A DNA stretch of 64,000 nucleotides from Mastigocoleus testarum BC008 (GCF_001456025.1 NZ_LMTZ01000087.1:95742-159741), one strand, 5' to 3'. Shown: positions 19,497 through 28,497, counted from the first letter of the stretch. Translations and numbers: made by a program. Notes: generated by a model from the letters alone, not told the origin.

Positions 19497-20198
19497 TTAC
19501 CTGACAGAAACTCTATTTGATTCTAAGGTTACGGTGCTATCTGCTAGTTCAGAGATAATTTGTGGCTCATGAAATACAGCAAGAATAGCTGTTCCTTCTT
19601 CTTTTGCACGTTTAATTAAACTTATTACCTTCTTAGTTGTTTCAGGATCGAGACTTGCTGTAGGTTCGTCTAAAAGCAAAAGTCGCGATCGCATTATTAA
19701 ACCACGAGCAATATTAACCCGTTGTTTCTCTCCACCAGAAAAAGTAGCAGGGGAAACTTTCCATAATCTTTCAGGAATATTTAATTCTTCAAGAATTACT
19801 TGTGATTTACTTCTCGCTTCTTTTCTGTCTACTCCCAAATCAAACAAAGGTTTTGCGACCACATCTAAAGTATTTTGACGTGGTAAAAAATCAAGAAATT
19901 GGGTTACAAAACTAATTTGCGTTTGCCGTAATTTTAGTATTTCATATTCACTCGCAGTAGCTAAATCTATCCAGTTATTTTGAACATCAAGATAATTAAT
20001 ATTGCCATTACTAGGTAAGTAAGTACGATAAATACATTTAAGTAAGCTACTTTTTCCGACACCAGAAGTTCCCACCAAAGCGGTTAATGTTCCCGTTTCT
20101 AAAGTTAAATCTACTGGTTTTGCTGCAGGAATGATTTTTCCTTGTTCGTGCAATACAAATTGTTTGGTTAATTGTTTGATACGTAGGATTTGTTTCAT
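19497..20198 (-). CDS. phnL: PhnL, ABC-type ATPase-like C-P lyase accessory protein
   Basis: 233 aa. ABC ATPase signatures: Walker A GTSGVGKSS, signature FSGGEKQRVNIARG and Walker B LLLLDEPTASLDP. PhnL is required with PhnG, H, I, J and K for C-P lyase function and, with PhnI/PhnM, acts in early ribosyl-phosphonate formation; it is not an exporter despite its ABC fold. It follows phnK after a 98-bp spacer filled by a heptamer repeat array. Confidence 0.93.
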   Translation of the reverse strand: MKQILRIKQLTKQFVLHEQGKIIPAAKPVDLTLETGTLTALVGTSGVGKSSLLKCIYRTYLPSNGNINYLDVQNNWIDLATASEYEILKLRQTQISFVTQFLDFLPRQNTLDVVAKPLFDLGVDRKEARSKSQVILEELNIPERLWKVSPATFSGGEKQRVNIARGLIMRSRLLLLDEPTASLDPETTKKVISLIKRAKEEGTAILAVFHEPQIISELADSTVTLESNRVSVR

Positions 20199-20250
20199 TG
20201 GGGATTAGGGATTGGGGATTAGGGATTAGGGATTAGGGATTGGAGATTTG
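20199..20250. repeat. Short tandem repeat array GGGATTA/GGGATTG
   Basis: Seven-base units GGGATTA and GGGATTG run from just before the phnL start. This is the short tandemly repeated (STRR) class of filamentous cyanobacteria. Confidence 0.85.
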
Positions 20251-20296
20251 TAATGAAAGGATTTCAAGAAAATATTTATAGCTAATCCCCAACACC

Positions 20297-21127
20297 TCAA
20301 AGCGCCGAAGCAACTAATTGTTGGGTATAAGAATGTTGAGGGTCTTCTAAAATTTGATCTGTTAAACCTGACTCGACAACTTGTCCATATTTCATCACTA
20401 AAGTGCGGGATGCTAAAAGACGAATTACTCCCAAATCGTGTGTGACCACAATCATTGCGACGCCCAGTTGCTGCTGAATTTCCAGGATTAAATCCAGTAT
20501 TTTGGCTTGGACGGATAAATCTAAACCTGTAGTTACTTCATCTAAAAACAGTAGGGGTGGATCTATCGCTAAAGCACGAGCTATTTGTACCCTTTGTTGC
20601 ATTCCTCCAGAGAATGATGTAGGTAAACAATCCATTCTTTGAGTTGATACTTCTGTACGTTCTAATAGACGACGAATACAATCACGAATTTGTCCATAAT
20701 TAAATAAATCCCCCATTAACAAGCGTTCGGCGATATTTCCTCCTGCAGATATGCGGAAATTTAAGCCTAAATGAGGATTTTGATAAACCATGCCAAACTT
20801 ATGGTTGCGTAGCCAGCGTTGCTGAGCAGCGTTTAAGCTGAATATATCGTACTTTGTCTCTTTATCTGTAAATATTACTTCTCCAGCTGATGGTAATTGG
20901 TCGAAATATAACATCTGCACTAAGGTAGATTTACCACTACCTGATTCCCCCATCACCCCTAGAATTTCTCCATGGTGTAGTTGAAAAGATATATCCTGTA
21001 AAGCTACGACACTACCACATCTGGGACAGATATTAGTGTTTGCGGCTTCTCCCGTCATTCTCAAGCAATCCAAACATTGTTTACCGTAAATCTTAGTGAT
21101 TTTGTTGACTTCTAAAACCTTAGCCAT
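20297..21127 (-). CDS. phnK: PhnK, ABC-type ATPase-like C-P lyase subunit with N-terminal CxxC pairs
   Basis: 276 aa, about 25 longer than E. coli PhnK. Walker A GESGSGKST, signature FSGGMQQRVQIARA and Walker B LLFLDEVTTGLDLS. Between strand one and the Walker A motif lies an insertion with two CxxC pairs, C18/C21 and C34/C37, which looks like a small zinc knuckle. PhnK binds the PhnGHIJ core and its ATPase activity opens the PhnJ active site. The insertion would lie close to that interface (inference). Confidence 0.93.
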   Translation of the reverse strand: MAKVLEVNKITKIYGKQCLDCLRMTGEAANTNICPRCGSVVALQDISFQLHHGEILGVMGESGSGKSTLVQMLYFDQLPSAGEVIFTDKETKYDIFSLNAAQQRWLRNHKFGMVYQNPHLGLNFRISAGGNIAERLLMGDLFNYGQIRDCIRRLLERTEVSTQRMDCLPTSFSGGMQQRVQIARALAIDPPLLFLDEVTTGLDLSVQAKILDLILEIQQQLGVAMIVVTHDLGVIRLLASRTLVMKYGQVVESGLTDQILEDPQHSYTQQLVASAL

Positions 21128-21210
21128 CTTTATCTTTGCGAATTTAGTTTTGAGGAACTAGTTCTTGATTTTTTATAATTTTGATTTTATGTGTGAAAAA
21201 CAAGTGACTT

Positions 21211-22110
21211 CTATTCCCTATTTCCTTTTCCCTGTTCTCTGTTCTCTAAAAGAGACGTCAGCAATTGCATATTGCAATAATCACTATCCGAACACTGATA
21301 AACTTTTCGCCCAACATCATCTATGAACTCATCTAAAAAGCTATTATTAGAACCACAACGATTACAAGGACGACGTTGTCCGGTTTGGTCTATAAAATCT
21401 TCAATGCGGAAGGGGACATCAGTAAACGCAAGAGGTTTAGCCTTAGTGTAAGGTGGTACAGCATAAATTTTCTTCTCTCTTCCCGCTCCAAATAAATAAA
21501 GTCCCTCTGACTGATGTAGTTTAGCAACGTCAAACCTAGGGATAGGTGAAGGATCTATCACATAAGCTCCATTAATCTGACAAGGATAGCGGTGGGAAAT
21601 TGTAATTTCAGAAAATTGTACTATATCCTCATAAAGTTTTACCCAGAGTCTTGCGTAATCTCCTTCACCGTGCATTTGTTTACGTTTGGCTTCACTAGCT
21701 TCTACCATCACTAAAGGGTCTGGATAGGGTACCTGTAAAACAAGAATTTGACCTAGTTTTAGGAGGAATTCCGGTATGCGATGACGAGTTTGAATTACTG
21801 TTGCAGTCAGAGTATGTTTTGTTAGAGATACCCCCGGACAAGTTTTGCTGATAAATTTACGGATGTTAACCGCATTTACTGACTCATCACTCCCCTGATC
21901 GATAACTTTAAAAGTATCATCGGTACCTAATATTGAAAGGGTAATTTGCAATCCTCCCGTACCGAAACCTCTAGCAATCGGCATTTCTCTGGAAGAATAA
22001 GGTACCTGATAACCGGGAATAGCAATTGCTTTGAGTAGCGATCGCCGAATTTCCTTTTTTGCATCTTCATCCAAAAAACCAAAGTGGTATTTACGAGTTT
22101 GTTCTGTCAT
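21211..22110 (-). CDS. phnJ: PhnJ, radical SAM C-P lyase catalytic subunit
   Basis: 299 aa. The catalytic cysteine set near the C-terminus is CNRC, 20 residues, C, five residues, C (CX2CX20CX5C), the PhnJ-type iron-sulfur and thiyl site rather than a classic CX3CX2C. The N-terminal GYQVPYSSREMPIARGFGTGGLQ region includes the glycyl-radical area. It cleaves the C-P bond of ribose 1-alkylphosphonate 5-phosphate. The last ten or so residues (ENREQGKGNRE) are encoded by a GTTCTCT/CCCTTTTCC repeat-like stretch, so the C-terminal tail probably varies between strains. Confidence 0.96.
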   Translation of the reverse strand: MTEQTRKYHFGFLDEDAKKEIRRSLLKAIAIPGYQVPYSSREMPIARGFGTGGLQITLSILGTDDTFKVIDQGSDESVNAVNIRKFISKTCPGVSLTKHTLTATVIQTRHRIPEFLLKLGQILVLQVPYPDPLVMVEASEAKRKQMHGEGDYARLWVKLYEDIVQFSEITISHRYPCQINGAYVIDPSPIPRFDVAKLHQSEGLYLFGAGREKKIYAVPPYTKAKPLAFTDVPFRIEDFIDQTGQRRPCNRCGSNNSFLDEFIDDVGRKVYQCSDSDYCNMQLLTSLLENREQGKGNRE

Positions 22111-22175
22111 TGGGGAAAGTGTGGGGAGTGTGGGAAGTGTGGGGAGTGTGGGAAGTGTGGGAGGATGGGGAAGAG
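22111..22175. repeat. Tandem nonamer array AGTGTGGGR
   Basis: About five copies of a nine-base unit AGTGTGGGG/AGTGTGGGA fill most of the spacer between phnI and phnJ, abutting the phnJ start codon. Any phnJ ribosome binding site must lie inside it. Confidence 0.8.
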
Positions 22176-22210
22176 CAAATTACTCATTATTACTCATTAC
22201 TTCTTACTCC

Positions 22211-23302
22211 TTACTTTCCTTCCCTTTCTTGAGTTTTTCGCAAGCGATCGAGGTCTGACTGAAATGTGACGTAGTGAGGCATTTTATAGTGAGAAGTAAA
22301 ACCCATTGATTCAACACCGTCAATATGTAATAAGACATATTCAGGATCCTCTGAAGGGTTATCGGCTCCGTTTTTTTGCCCTTTTTGTAATGCTCTATCG
22401 AGAATCGCCATGGAAATTGCTTTTACTTCGTTGTGTCCAAAGCAAGCACCATAACCCAAACCAAATGTCGATTTACCGTTTTCTTCACTTTTGTCGTACA
22501 TTGCAACTATCTCACATTCGGTCATTAAAACTTCCCCAGCTTCAATTAATTCTTGGGTAATTGGGTGGGGTAACATCACTGGTAAATAACCAACTCGTAG
22601 TTCTGCTACCGTCGGATGAATATCCCCATAACCGCGCATATTAGAATATGCGATCGCTAACAAAGATCCAGTTTCAGCTCTTGTCATTTTTGCTAATGCA
22701 GCAGAACGAGAAACAGGAAATACTAAGGGTTGGCGAGTAATATCGAAGGCTGACGCAGTATTTTGAGAAATTGGAGGAAGTAAACCTTCTTTACGCAAAT
22801 ACTCCAGGACTTTAGGGAAAGTTGTCGGAAAATTTTCCTTTGGTATATCCTGGAGCCAGTTTTGAGTTATCTGGCGAAATTCTTCTGGAGACTCATCCAA
22901 TAGTTCAAATCGAAATAGACGCTGGAGATAATCGGGAGTCGGACCGAGCATTTGTCCCCCAGGAATATCTTTGAAAGCGGCAGAAATACGGCGAATCAAG
23001 CGCATATTTTTACCTTGATGAGGCGGAGTAACCCCCAAACGAGGACACGTAGAATTATATGCTCGTAAGTAAAATGCTGCCTCTAATGTATCTCCAGCAC
23101 TTTGTTTAATAGCCAGAGATGCTAGCTGTGGGTGGTAAAGTCCTCCTTCTGAAAGAACTCTACTATGGAGAGCGTGAAGTTGACGGCGAATAGTATCTAA
23201 ATTTAAAGGTTGTTGATTGCTTTCCTGAGCACGTAAAAATTCTAACAATTCTGCAGCTGCGGTAATCGCTCCTTCTCCACCTTTAATCGCGACGTATCCC
23301 AT
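22211..23302 (-). CDS. phnI: PhnI, C-P lyase core subunit
   Basis: 363 aa, usual length about 354. It begins MGYVAIKGGEGAI, the conserved PhnI start, and keeps the block GYGACFGHNEVKAISMAILDRAL. PhnI acts as a nucleosidase and, with PhnG, H and L, attaches phosphonate to the C1 of ribose triphosphate; it is also a structural core of the Phn(GHIJ)2 complex. A 538-bp repeat-rich gap separates it from phnH upstream. Confidence 0.95.
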   Translation of the reverse strand: MGYVAIKGGEGAITAAAELLEFLRAQESNQQPLNLDTIRRQLHALHSRVLSEGGLYHPQLASLAIKQSAGDTLEAAFYLRAYNSTCPRLGVTPPHQGKNMRLIRRISAAFKDIPGGQMLGPTPDYLQRLFRFELLDESPEEFRQITQNWLQDIPKENFPTTFPKVLEYLRKEGLLPPISQNTASAFDITRQPLVFPVSRSAALAKMTRAETGSLLAIAYSNMRGYGDIHPTVAELRVGYLPVMLPHPITQELIEAGEVLMTECEIVAMYDKSEENGKSTFGLGYGACFGHNEVKAISMAILDRALQKGQKNGADNPSEDPEYVLLHIDGVESMGFTSHYKMPHYVTFQSDLDRLRKTQEREGK

Positions 23303-23840
23303 ATTTATTTGAGTAATAAGTAATGTTAGGGTAGCGGGGCGCGTTAGCGCACAGTAATGAGTAATGAGTAGTGAGTAATTAGTGGATTATTTTTACTTCA
23401 ATTTATTAATTGAAGCCGTTAACGATTCAATAATTATCTCATTGTTTTTATCATATTTTGTACCAATAATTTTAATACTAAATAGGATTTAATTTAATCA
23501 TTACTTAGTCAATAATCTTTATAAGCAATAAATGTTTTTACACTTTAAGTAATAATTAATAAGTTATGAGTACATACAGGAAAGGAGAATACAAGTAAGT
23601 AGGCAAGAAAAAATAGACTATATAAACAAATGTAAAGCATCTGTGTTTAGCTTTTAGTAGTGCTTTAGCGCTAAAGCGCCATTACAAATAAGTTATGATT
23701 TTTCTTACTAACCTACTTAAGAGGAATACAAAATGAGTAATTAATTTCAAATCATGATTAACGAGTAAGTAAATCCCACACTTATTACTTATTACTTATT
23801 ACTTATTACTTATTACTTATTACTTATTACTTATTACTCA
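23303..23840. other. 538-bp repeat-rich gap between phnH and phnI
   Basis: No coding frame. It contains AGTAATG-type short repeats (about 23350-23385), a 16-bp perfect palindrome GCTTTAGCGCTAAAGC at 23662-23677 whose right part (CTAAAGCGC.A.TACAAATAA) recurs at 52385, and the heptamer array described separately. Transcription of phnI-phnM must pass this region or start in it. Confidence 0.6.
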
Positions 23841-23858
23841 TTACTTATTACTTATTAC
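23774..23858. repeat. TTACTTA heptamer array reaching into the phnH gene
   Basis: About eleven units of TTACTTA with one TCATTAC variant. The array runs across the phnH stop codon (23841-23843), so the last residues of PhnH (VISNK) are repeat-encoded. Confidence 0.9.
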
Positions 23859-24413
23859 TATTTGAGTCGTTCGCGGTATGGCCATAACTTTTGTCCGATC
23901 TAAAAGTAGAAAATCCACACCTAAAGGGAAATCAATTACCCATTCCCGTCGAGCTAGCCACCAAGCAGAATCGAAACCAGAAATTTTGACCGAACGATAC
24001 CCAGGAATACCTGGTCCTGTTAACTTTAAATTTGCATCTCCCTCTCCTAAAGTACTTCCTTGAAGGACGATGGTTGCTCCTTTTTCTGGGCTTGGTAGAG
24101 TTCCTAAATTAGGCGTGAAATCAGCGGGAGGTGGATTAGTTGCATCAACCACCACAAAATTTGCCTCTGAAATTTCAACTTCCTTGGCTCTAAGCAAACG
24201 TCGTTCCCTATTTTGAAGTAATTTGCCATTATCATTGAAAAGTACGCTGGCATCTAATAAAACAGCTAAAACTCCCAACAATGCCGGACTATCATCTAAA
24301 AAATTACTCAGATCGGCAATAGTTCCAGGAAGTGCAAAGCAATCCAATAATTGGCGAAAAATTTTTTGTTGGATGTCACCGCGCCAAATCGGTTCTAATT
24401 CGATTTCAATCAT
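23841..24413 (-). CDS. phnH: PhnH, C-P lyase core subunit
   Basis: 190 aa from ATG 24413, overlapping the phnG stop by 8 bp. Conserved features are the N-terminal IWRGDIQQKIFRQLLDCF block and the C-terminal GIPGYRSVKISG with FPLGVDFLLLD. PhnH is a dimeric subunit of the PhnGHI(J) complex. The reading frame ends inside a TTACTTA array that supplies the final codons and the stop, so the native end has probably been replaced. Confidence 0.93.
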   Translation of the reverse strand: MIEIELEPIWRGDIQQKIFRQLLDCFALPGTIADLSNFLDDSPALLGVLAVLLDASVLFNDNGKLLQNRERRLLRAKEVEISEANFVVVDATNPPPADFTPNLGTLPSPEKGATIVLQGSTLGEGDANLKLTGPGIPGYRSVKISGFDSAWWLARREWVIDFPLGVDFLLLDRTKVMAIPRTTQIVISNK

Positions 24414-24861
24414 CAACTTCTGGTGTAAGTAGGGATAAATTAATCCGAGTTTTTGCTAACATAGCCCCGCGTAATGCTTCTTCCTTTTGTTTTTTGAGAA
24501 TCCCTTGTTGGACGGCTTGTAAAACTTGTTCCCATCCCAATAGTTGATTTGCCAAAATTGCATCACAGATTGCTAATGCTACAGCTAAATCAGGAGTATC
24601 ATTCATTACTGATGCTGCTCCCTGCCAACTTTCACCATTTGCGCTTAACTTCACCCAAGCTGTAGATAAAGGTATTTCGCCCAAATAATACGATTCTTCA
24701 AAAACACCATCCTGCATTTGAAGTAGAGAAAGTCCATTTTCAGGTAAGGCTTCATGGTTAATTTCCCAACCTTTTGTGAGGCAATTCGCTAGTTCAATTA
24801 CCATGGTCTCTGGATGGGCTGTTAATGCCCTTACCCATTGACTGCGGGGAATATCTTTCAT
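24406..24861 (-). CDS. phnG: PhnG, C-P lyase core subunit
   Basis: 151 aa from ATG 24861, the usual PhnG length. The start is chosen because its ATG overlaps the phnE stop as ATGA (24858-24861), a sign of translational coupling; a longer TTG-initiated frame would push into phnE. The sequence begins MKDIPRSQWVRALTAHP and has the conserved GEIPLSTAWVKL and LLTPEVDD tail. It binds PhnH and PhnI in the lyase complex. Confidence 0.93.
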   Translation of the reverse strand: MKDIPRSQWVRALTAHPETMVIELANCLTKGWEINHEALPENGLSLLQMQDGVFEESYYLGEIPLSTAWVKLSANGESWQGAASVMNDTPDLAVALAICDAILANQLLGWEQVLQAVQQGILKKQKEEALRGAMLAKTRINLSLLTPEVDD

Positions 24862-25652
24862 ACAAGTCTCCCGCGTAGCCAAACTGAGATGTAATCAATG
24901 GTAACAATAGTTAGCAATATGATTAAAATCAGAGCTGCCGAAGAGTCATATTGGAATAAACGCAGATTTTTTTGTAATTCTAAACCAATACCACCTGCTC
25001 CTACTAAACCTAAAACTGTAGCCATCCTAATATTACGATCAAAAAGATACAAGGTATAAGCAGTTACTTCTGACAATATTGAAGGAAAAGCTGCAAACAC
25101 GATCAGTTGGACGAAGTTTGCCCCGGTTGCAACTAGTCCTTGGTAGATACCAGGATTAACTCGTTCCATGCTATCAGCGAAGAATTTTCCTAAAAAACCT
25201 GTAGTATGAATTCCCAAGGCTAATACCCCAGGTAGGGGTCCGACCTGCAGGACACTAACCAAAAGCAATGCTAAGATTAAATCTGGCATTGCTCTTAAAA
25301 AATTTAATATTTCCCGCGCGAAGCGATAAGCAATTGGATTAGGTGAAAGGTTTTTTGCTGCTAGTGGTGCAAGTAAAATACTCGCACTAAAAGCGATAAA
25401 AGTACCCCAAAATGCGATCGCCAAAGTTTGTCCCATTAACATTAAGTATTGGGGAAAGTTAGTAAAATTTGGAGAAGTATAACGACTGAGATATTCGAAA
25501 GTATTAGTTATACCTAAAGCAAGACTGCTAAAAGAGAGTTCTAAAGCGTTAATCATTAAAATTAGAACAATCAAGCAAATGCCTAGATACAATGGTACCA
25601 AATTGCGCGGTTTTGGCGGTAGTGGAGGTAGAAAATTATTGTGGGCTCGCAT
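24858..25652 (-). CDS. phnE: PhnE, phosphonate ABC transporter permease (second copy in gene order)
   Basis: 264 aa, about six transmembrane helices. The EAA-type cytoplasmic loop reads GLVATGANFVQLIVFAAFPSILSEV, followed by the typical LYLFDRNIRMATVLGLVGAGGIG ending. It pairs with the permease at 25698 and the PhnC ATPase to import phosphonate delivered by PhnD. It is coupled to phnG by a 4-bp overlap. Confidence 0.93.
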   Translation of the reverse strand: MRAHNNFLPPLPPKPRNLVPLYLGICLIVLILMINALELSFSSLALGITNTFEYLSRYTSPNFTNFPQYLMLMGQTLAIAFWGTFIAFSASILLAPLAAKNLSPNPIAYRFAREILNFLRAMPDLILALLLVSVLQVGPLPGVLALGIHTTGFLGKFFADSMERVNPGIYQGLVATGANFVQLIVFAAFPSILSEVTAYTLYLFDRNIRMATVLGLVGAGGIGLELQKNLRLFQYDSSAALILIILLTIVTIDYISVWLRGRLV

Positions 25653-25697
25653 GTTTAAATTAATCGCATTTTTAAATTAAATTTCCAAATTACTTTT

Positions 25698-26495
25698 TCA
25701 GATAACTTTGCTGCGAATGATGTTAGATAGGCGATCAAAAAAAGTAACAATTAAGTAGATCGAGAAGAGAATTAGTACCAAACGACTATAGTAAAACAAG
25801 CGAATGCTTGAAACTAACTCATATCCAATACCGCCCGCTCCAACTAAGCCTAGAATTGTGGCAGCACGAACATTGCGATCAATAACATAAAGTACAGCAC
25901 CACAAAAGTCTGGTAATGCTTGAGGTAAAATCGCAAACATTAATATTTGTAACGAGCTTGCCCCGGTAGCCTTAACGCCAGATATTACTTTTCGATTAAC
26001 TACCTCCATACTTTCAGCAAAAAATTTAGCGAGAAATCCAGTGGTGACAAAAGTAAGCGCCATTACTCCAGGTAAAGGACCCAAACCAACTGCAGATACA
26101 AATACTAACGCCCATACAAGTTCTGGTAGAGCGCGCATAAAACTAAGAATGTTGCGAGTAATATGATACACCAAAGGGTGGGGAGTAGTATTAATAGCCG
26201 CCAAAATACCCAAAGGAAAACTTAAGACTAGAGCCAAAGCAGTAGCAACAATAGCTATTTCAATTGTTTCCCAAAGCTTACCAGCTAATTTCGGCAAATA
26301 TTCCCATTCGGGTTGAATAAACCAATGACTGAGAAAGTCCAATAAGTTATCCCCAGAATTGTAAATATGCTGGGGGTTCATTTCCACAACTGGGGCTGTT
26401 AAGACTAATAATAAAGTAATAATAGTTATGCCAATGATAATACCTGTATGTGGTAGACCATTTTTAGTTGACCATTCCCAGTTGAATATTCTCAT
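25698..26495 (-). CDS. phnE: PhnE, phosphonate ABC transporter permease (first copy in gene order)
   Basis: 265 aa from ATG 26495, which matches the length of its partner permease. A GTG at 26540 would add 15 residues but lies deep inside phnC. GGGAGG lies about 12 bases before the chosen ATG. EAA loop: GVKATGASSLQILMFAILPQALPD, then LYVIDRNVRAATILGLVGAGGIG. The two permeases are paralogues and would form a heterodimer. The gene start overlaps the phnC stop by about 30 bp. Confidence 0.92.
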   Translation of the reverse strand: MRIFNWEWSTKNGLPHTGIIIGITIITLLLVLTAPVVEMNPQHIYNSGDNLLDFLSHWFIQPEWEYLPKLAGKLWETIEIAIVATALALVLSFPLGILAAINTTPHPLVYHITRNILSFMRALPELVWALVFVSAVGLGPLPGVMALTFVTTGFLAKFFAESMEVVNRKVISGVKATGASSLQILMFAILPQALPDFCGAVLYVIDRNVRAATILGLVGAGGIGYELVSSIRLFYYSRLVLILFSIYLIVTFFDRLSNIIRSKVI

Positions 26496-27240
26496 CAATG
26501 CTTCCATCCTCCCGCAGGTAAATTTTCCGTAAGCGATCACTCCCTAATTCTTTTGGCGAACCATCAAAAACTACTTTTCCTGAGTTAAGACCAATAATTC
26601 GGTCGGCGAAATTCATGGCTAAATCGACTTGATGCAAGCTAGCTACAACAGCGATCCCATCTTCACGACAAATTTTGTGTAACAGTGTTAATATTTCTTC
26701 GCTCGTTACAGGATCGAGGCTTGCTACTGGTTCGTCTGCAAGAATTATTTTTGGTTGTTGTGCGAGAGCCCGAGCAATACCTACCCGTTGTTGCTGTCCT
26801 CCTGAAAGACAATCGGCGCGCTCCCATGCTTTTGTAGTTAAATTAACTCTGGCTAAAGCCCAATGAGCAATAGTCTTATCTTGCTGTTTAAATAAGTACA
26901 GCAAACTCATCCACCAAGGGTTATAGTGCAATCTTCCAATTAAAATATTGGTCATCACATTTAAGCGTCCAACCAAGTTAAATTGCTGAAATACCATTGC
27001 AGCTTTCGCACGCAGACGAGATATATTTTGAGGTGTTAATTTTTGAGCTAAAACAGTTACTTCTCCTGATGTGGTACTTTCCAAGCCATTAATTATTCGT
27101 AACAAGGTAGATTTTCCCGCACCACTCGGTCCTAAAATCACAGTAAAACTACCGGCAGAAATACTTAATGTTGTTGGTTTAAGTGCCCGCAAGCCGTTGT
27201 TATAAGTTTTACTGACTCGCTCTAGTTCAATTACATGCAT
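26464..27240 (-). CDS. phnC: PhnC, phosphonate ABC transporter ATPase
   Basis: 258 aa. Walker A GPSGAGKST, Q-loop MVFQQFNLVGRLNVMTNIL, signature LSGGQQQRVGIARAL, Walker B ILADEPVASLDP and the switch histidine in VVASLHQVD. It powers phosphonate import through the two PhnE permeases. It starts at ATG 27240 and lies 336 bp after phnD. Confidence 0.95.
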   Translation of the reverse strand: MHVIELERVSKTYNNGLRALKPTTLSISAGSFTVILGPSGAGKSTLLRIINGLESTTSGEVTVLAQKLTPQNISRLRAKAAMVFQQFNLVGRLNVMTNILIGRLHYNPWWMSLLYLFKQQDKTIAHWALARVNLTTKAWERADCLSGGQQQRVGIARALAQQPKIILADEPVASLDPVTSEEILTLLHKICREDGIAVVASLHQVDLAMNFADRIIGLNSGKVVFDGSPKELGSDRLRKIYLREDGSIDENIQLGMVN

Positions 27241-27576
27241 TTTAGTTTGTATTTATATTTTCTTAATCATTCAAAGATAAATAAAAAAGCGGTTTCACTG
27301 ACAGGAGAAAAGTTCCCTGTCTCTATTTTTCTGCAGTCAGATGATTACTATGCTCGAATCACTCTTCTTCTTTATATAAAGAAGCTTTTATCAGCTACAG
27401 CTATTTTTCCTAGTAAAAAATCCTAAATTGTAATTTCCCTTACCAGTTCCCTGTTTCTTGTTCTTTCCCATTTCTTCTCAAAAAATAAATAAAGACACTC
27501 TCAGTGAGTAATTTGATACTCGTAAAAAGTGTCTACTTTCTGAGTTCCAATAACATCAACCAATTTACCGTTACTG
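27241..27576. other. 336-bp spacer between phnD and phnC
   Basis: No gene and no tandem array. A CTTACCAGTTCC-type remnant lies near 27440. An imperfect pairing of ACACTCTCAGTG... with ...AAAGTGTCTACT at about 27494-27535 could form a weak stem that lowers read-through from phnD to phnC; this is uncertain. Confidence 0.35.
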
Positions 27577-28497
27577 TTATTTAAGAATTTCATCACGCCC
27601 TAAACCCAATTCCTTAACCATGTCGCGAATCAATTGGTAATCTTGGGGATCGACTGGATCGTAACGCTCTAATTCTCCATACCCACTAACTTTGATGTCT
27701 TTATGAGCATTGAGGATTGAATCCCTTATTTTTGCTTTTAGAGACTCATCTAACTCACGGCGATATGTCAAAGGTAAACCAGGAAGTGGTTCGGATTCAA
27801 GCAAAATACGGTTAGTTTCTTTGGATATTAAGCCTTTTTGTAACATCTTATTGTAAGTGATGTCATTATCAGCCGCTGCATCTACAGTTTTATTCTTTAC
27901 AGCTAATTCAGCAGCATCATGACCTCCTGCGTAGCTCAAGTTACTAAAAAATTCCTGAGGCATTTTACCAGTTGCTTTTTTTACTAAGTAGGTAGGAACT
28001 AAACTACCACTAGTGGAAGCAGGATCAACAAAAGCAACACTCTTACCTTTGAGATCTTGAATTGATTTAACCTTGGAATTTCCTGGAACAACAAAAATAC
28101 TCTTATAAGTAGAAAGACCCGTACTTTTTCTCACCCCAACTGCAAATGCTTCTGCATCGGCTTCTTTTTCAGCTAACACATAAGATAAAGGTCCAAACCA
28201 AGCGATATCAACTTTATCCCTTTTCATCGCTTCAATTACACCAGCATAGTCAGTTGCAGTAAAAACTTTAACGGGACGTTCTAATCTTTTCTCCAAGAAA
28301 ACTCGCATGGGCTCAAACTTTTCAATAGTTTCCTCATTATTTTCTATTGGTATTAATCCCATTACAATCTCTTTTTTAGATTCGGTAGAAAAAGATTGAT
28401 TATAAGAGCCTTTAGTATTTTTACTAGAAATTCGATTGCAGGCTCCCAAAACCGGTAACAGAATCAATAAAGCTGTCAATAATTTACGGCGATACAT
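27577..28497 (-). CDS. phnD: PhnD, phosphonate-binding lipoprotein of the ABC transporter
   Basis: 306 aa. A lipoprotein signal peptide MYRRKLLTALLILLPVLGAC ends at the lipobox cysteine (residue 20). The mature part has the family start VMGLIPIENNEETIEKFEPM and the ligand-site block FVDPASTSGSLVPTYLVKK with YAGGHDAAELAVKNKTVDA. It captures phosphonate (or possibly phosphite/phosphate) in the periplasm. It is first in the locus and is expected to carry the main promoter upstream. Confidence 0.94.
   Translation of the reverse strand: MYRRKLLTALLILLPVLGACNRISSKNTKGSYNQSFSTESKKEIVMGLIPIENNEETIEKFEPMRVFLEKRLERPVKVFTATDYAGVIEAMKRDKVDIAWFGPLSYVLAEKEADAEAFAVGVRKSTGLSTYKSIFVVPGNSKVKSIQDLKGKSVAFVDPASTSGSLVPTYLVKKATGKMPQEFFSNLSYAGGHDAAELAVKNKTVDAAADNDITYNKMLQKGLISKETNRILLESEPLPGLPLTYRRELDESLKAKIRDSILNAHKDIKVSGYGELERYDPVDPQDYQLIRDMVKELGLGRDEILK

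Noticed and set aside
5450..19680. Apparent absence of complete GCGATCGC (HIP1) sites over about 14 kb including the first conflict island, which could hint at foreign origin
   Set aside because: Only about fourteen HIP1 sites were noticed in the window, and other gaps reach 7-8 kb, so a 14-kb gap is weak evidence and was counted by eye.
23774..23858. Possible CRISPR array
   Set aside because: The repeats are 7 bp and directly adjacent with no unique spacers; the same holds for all other arrays in the window, so no CRISPR array is present.
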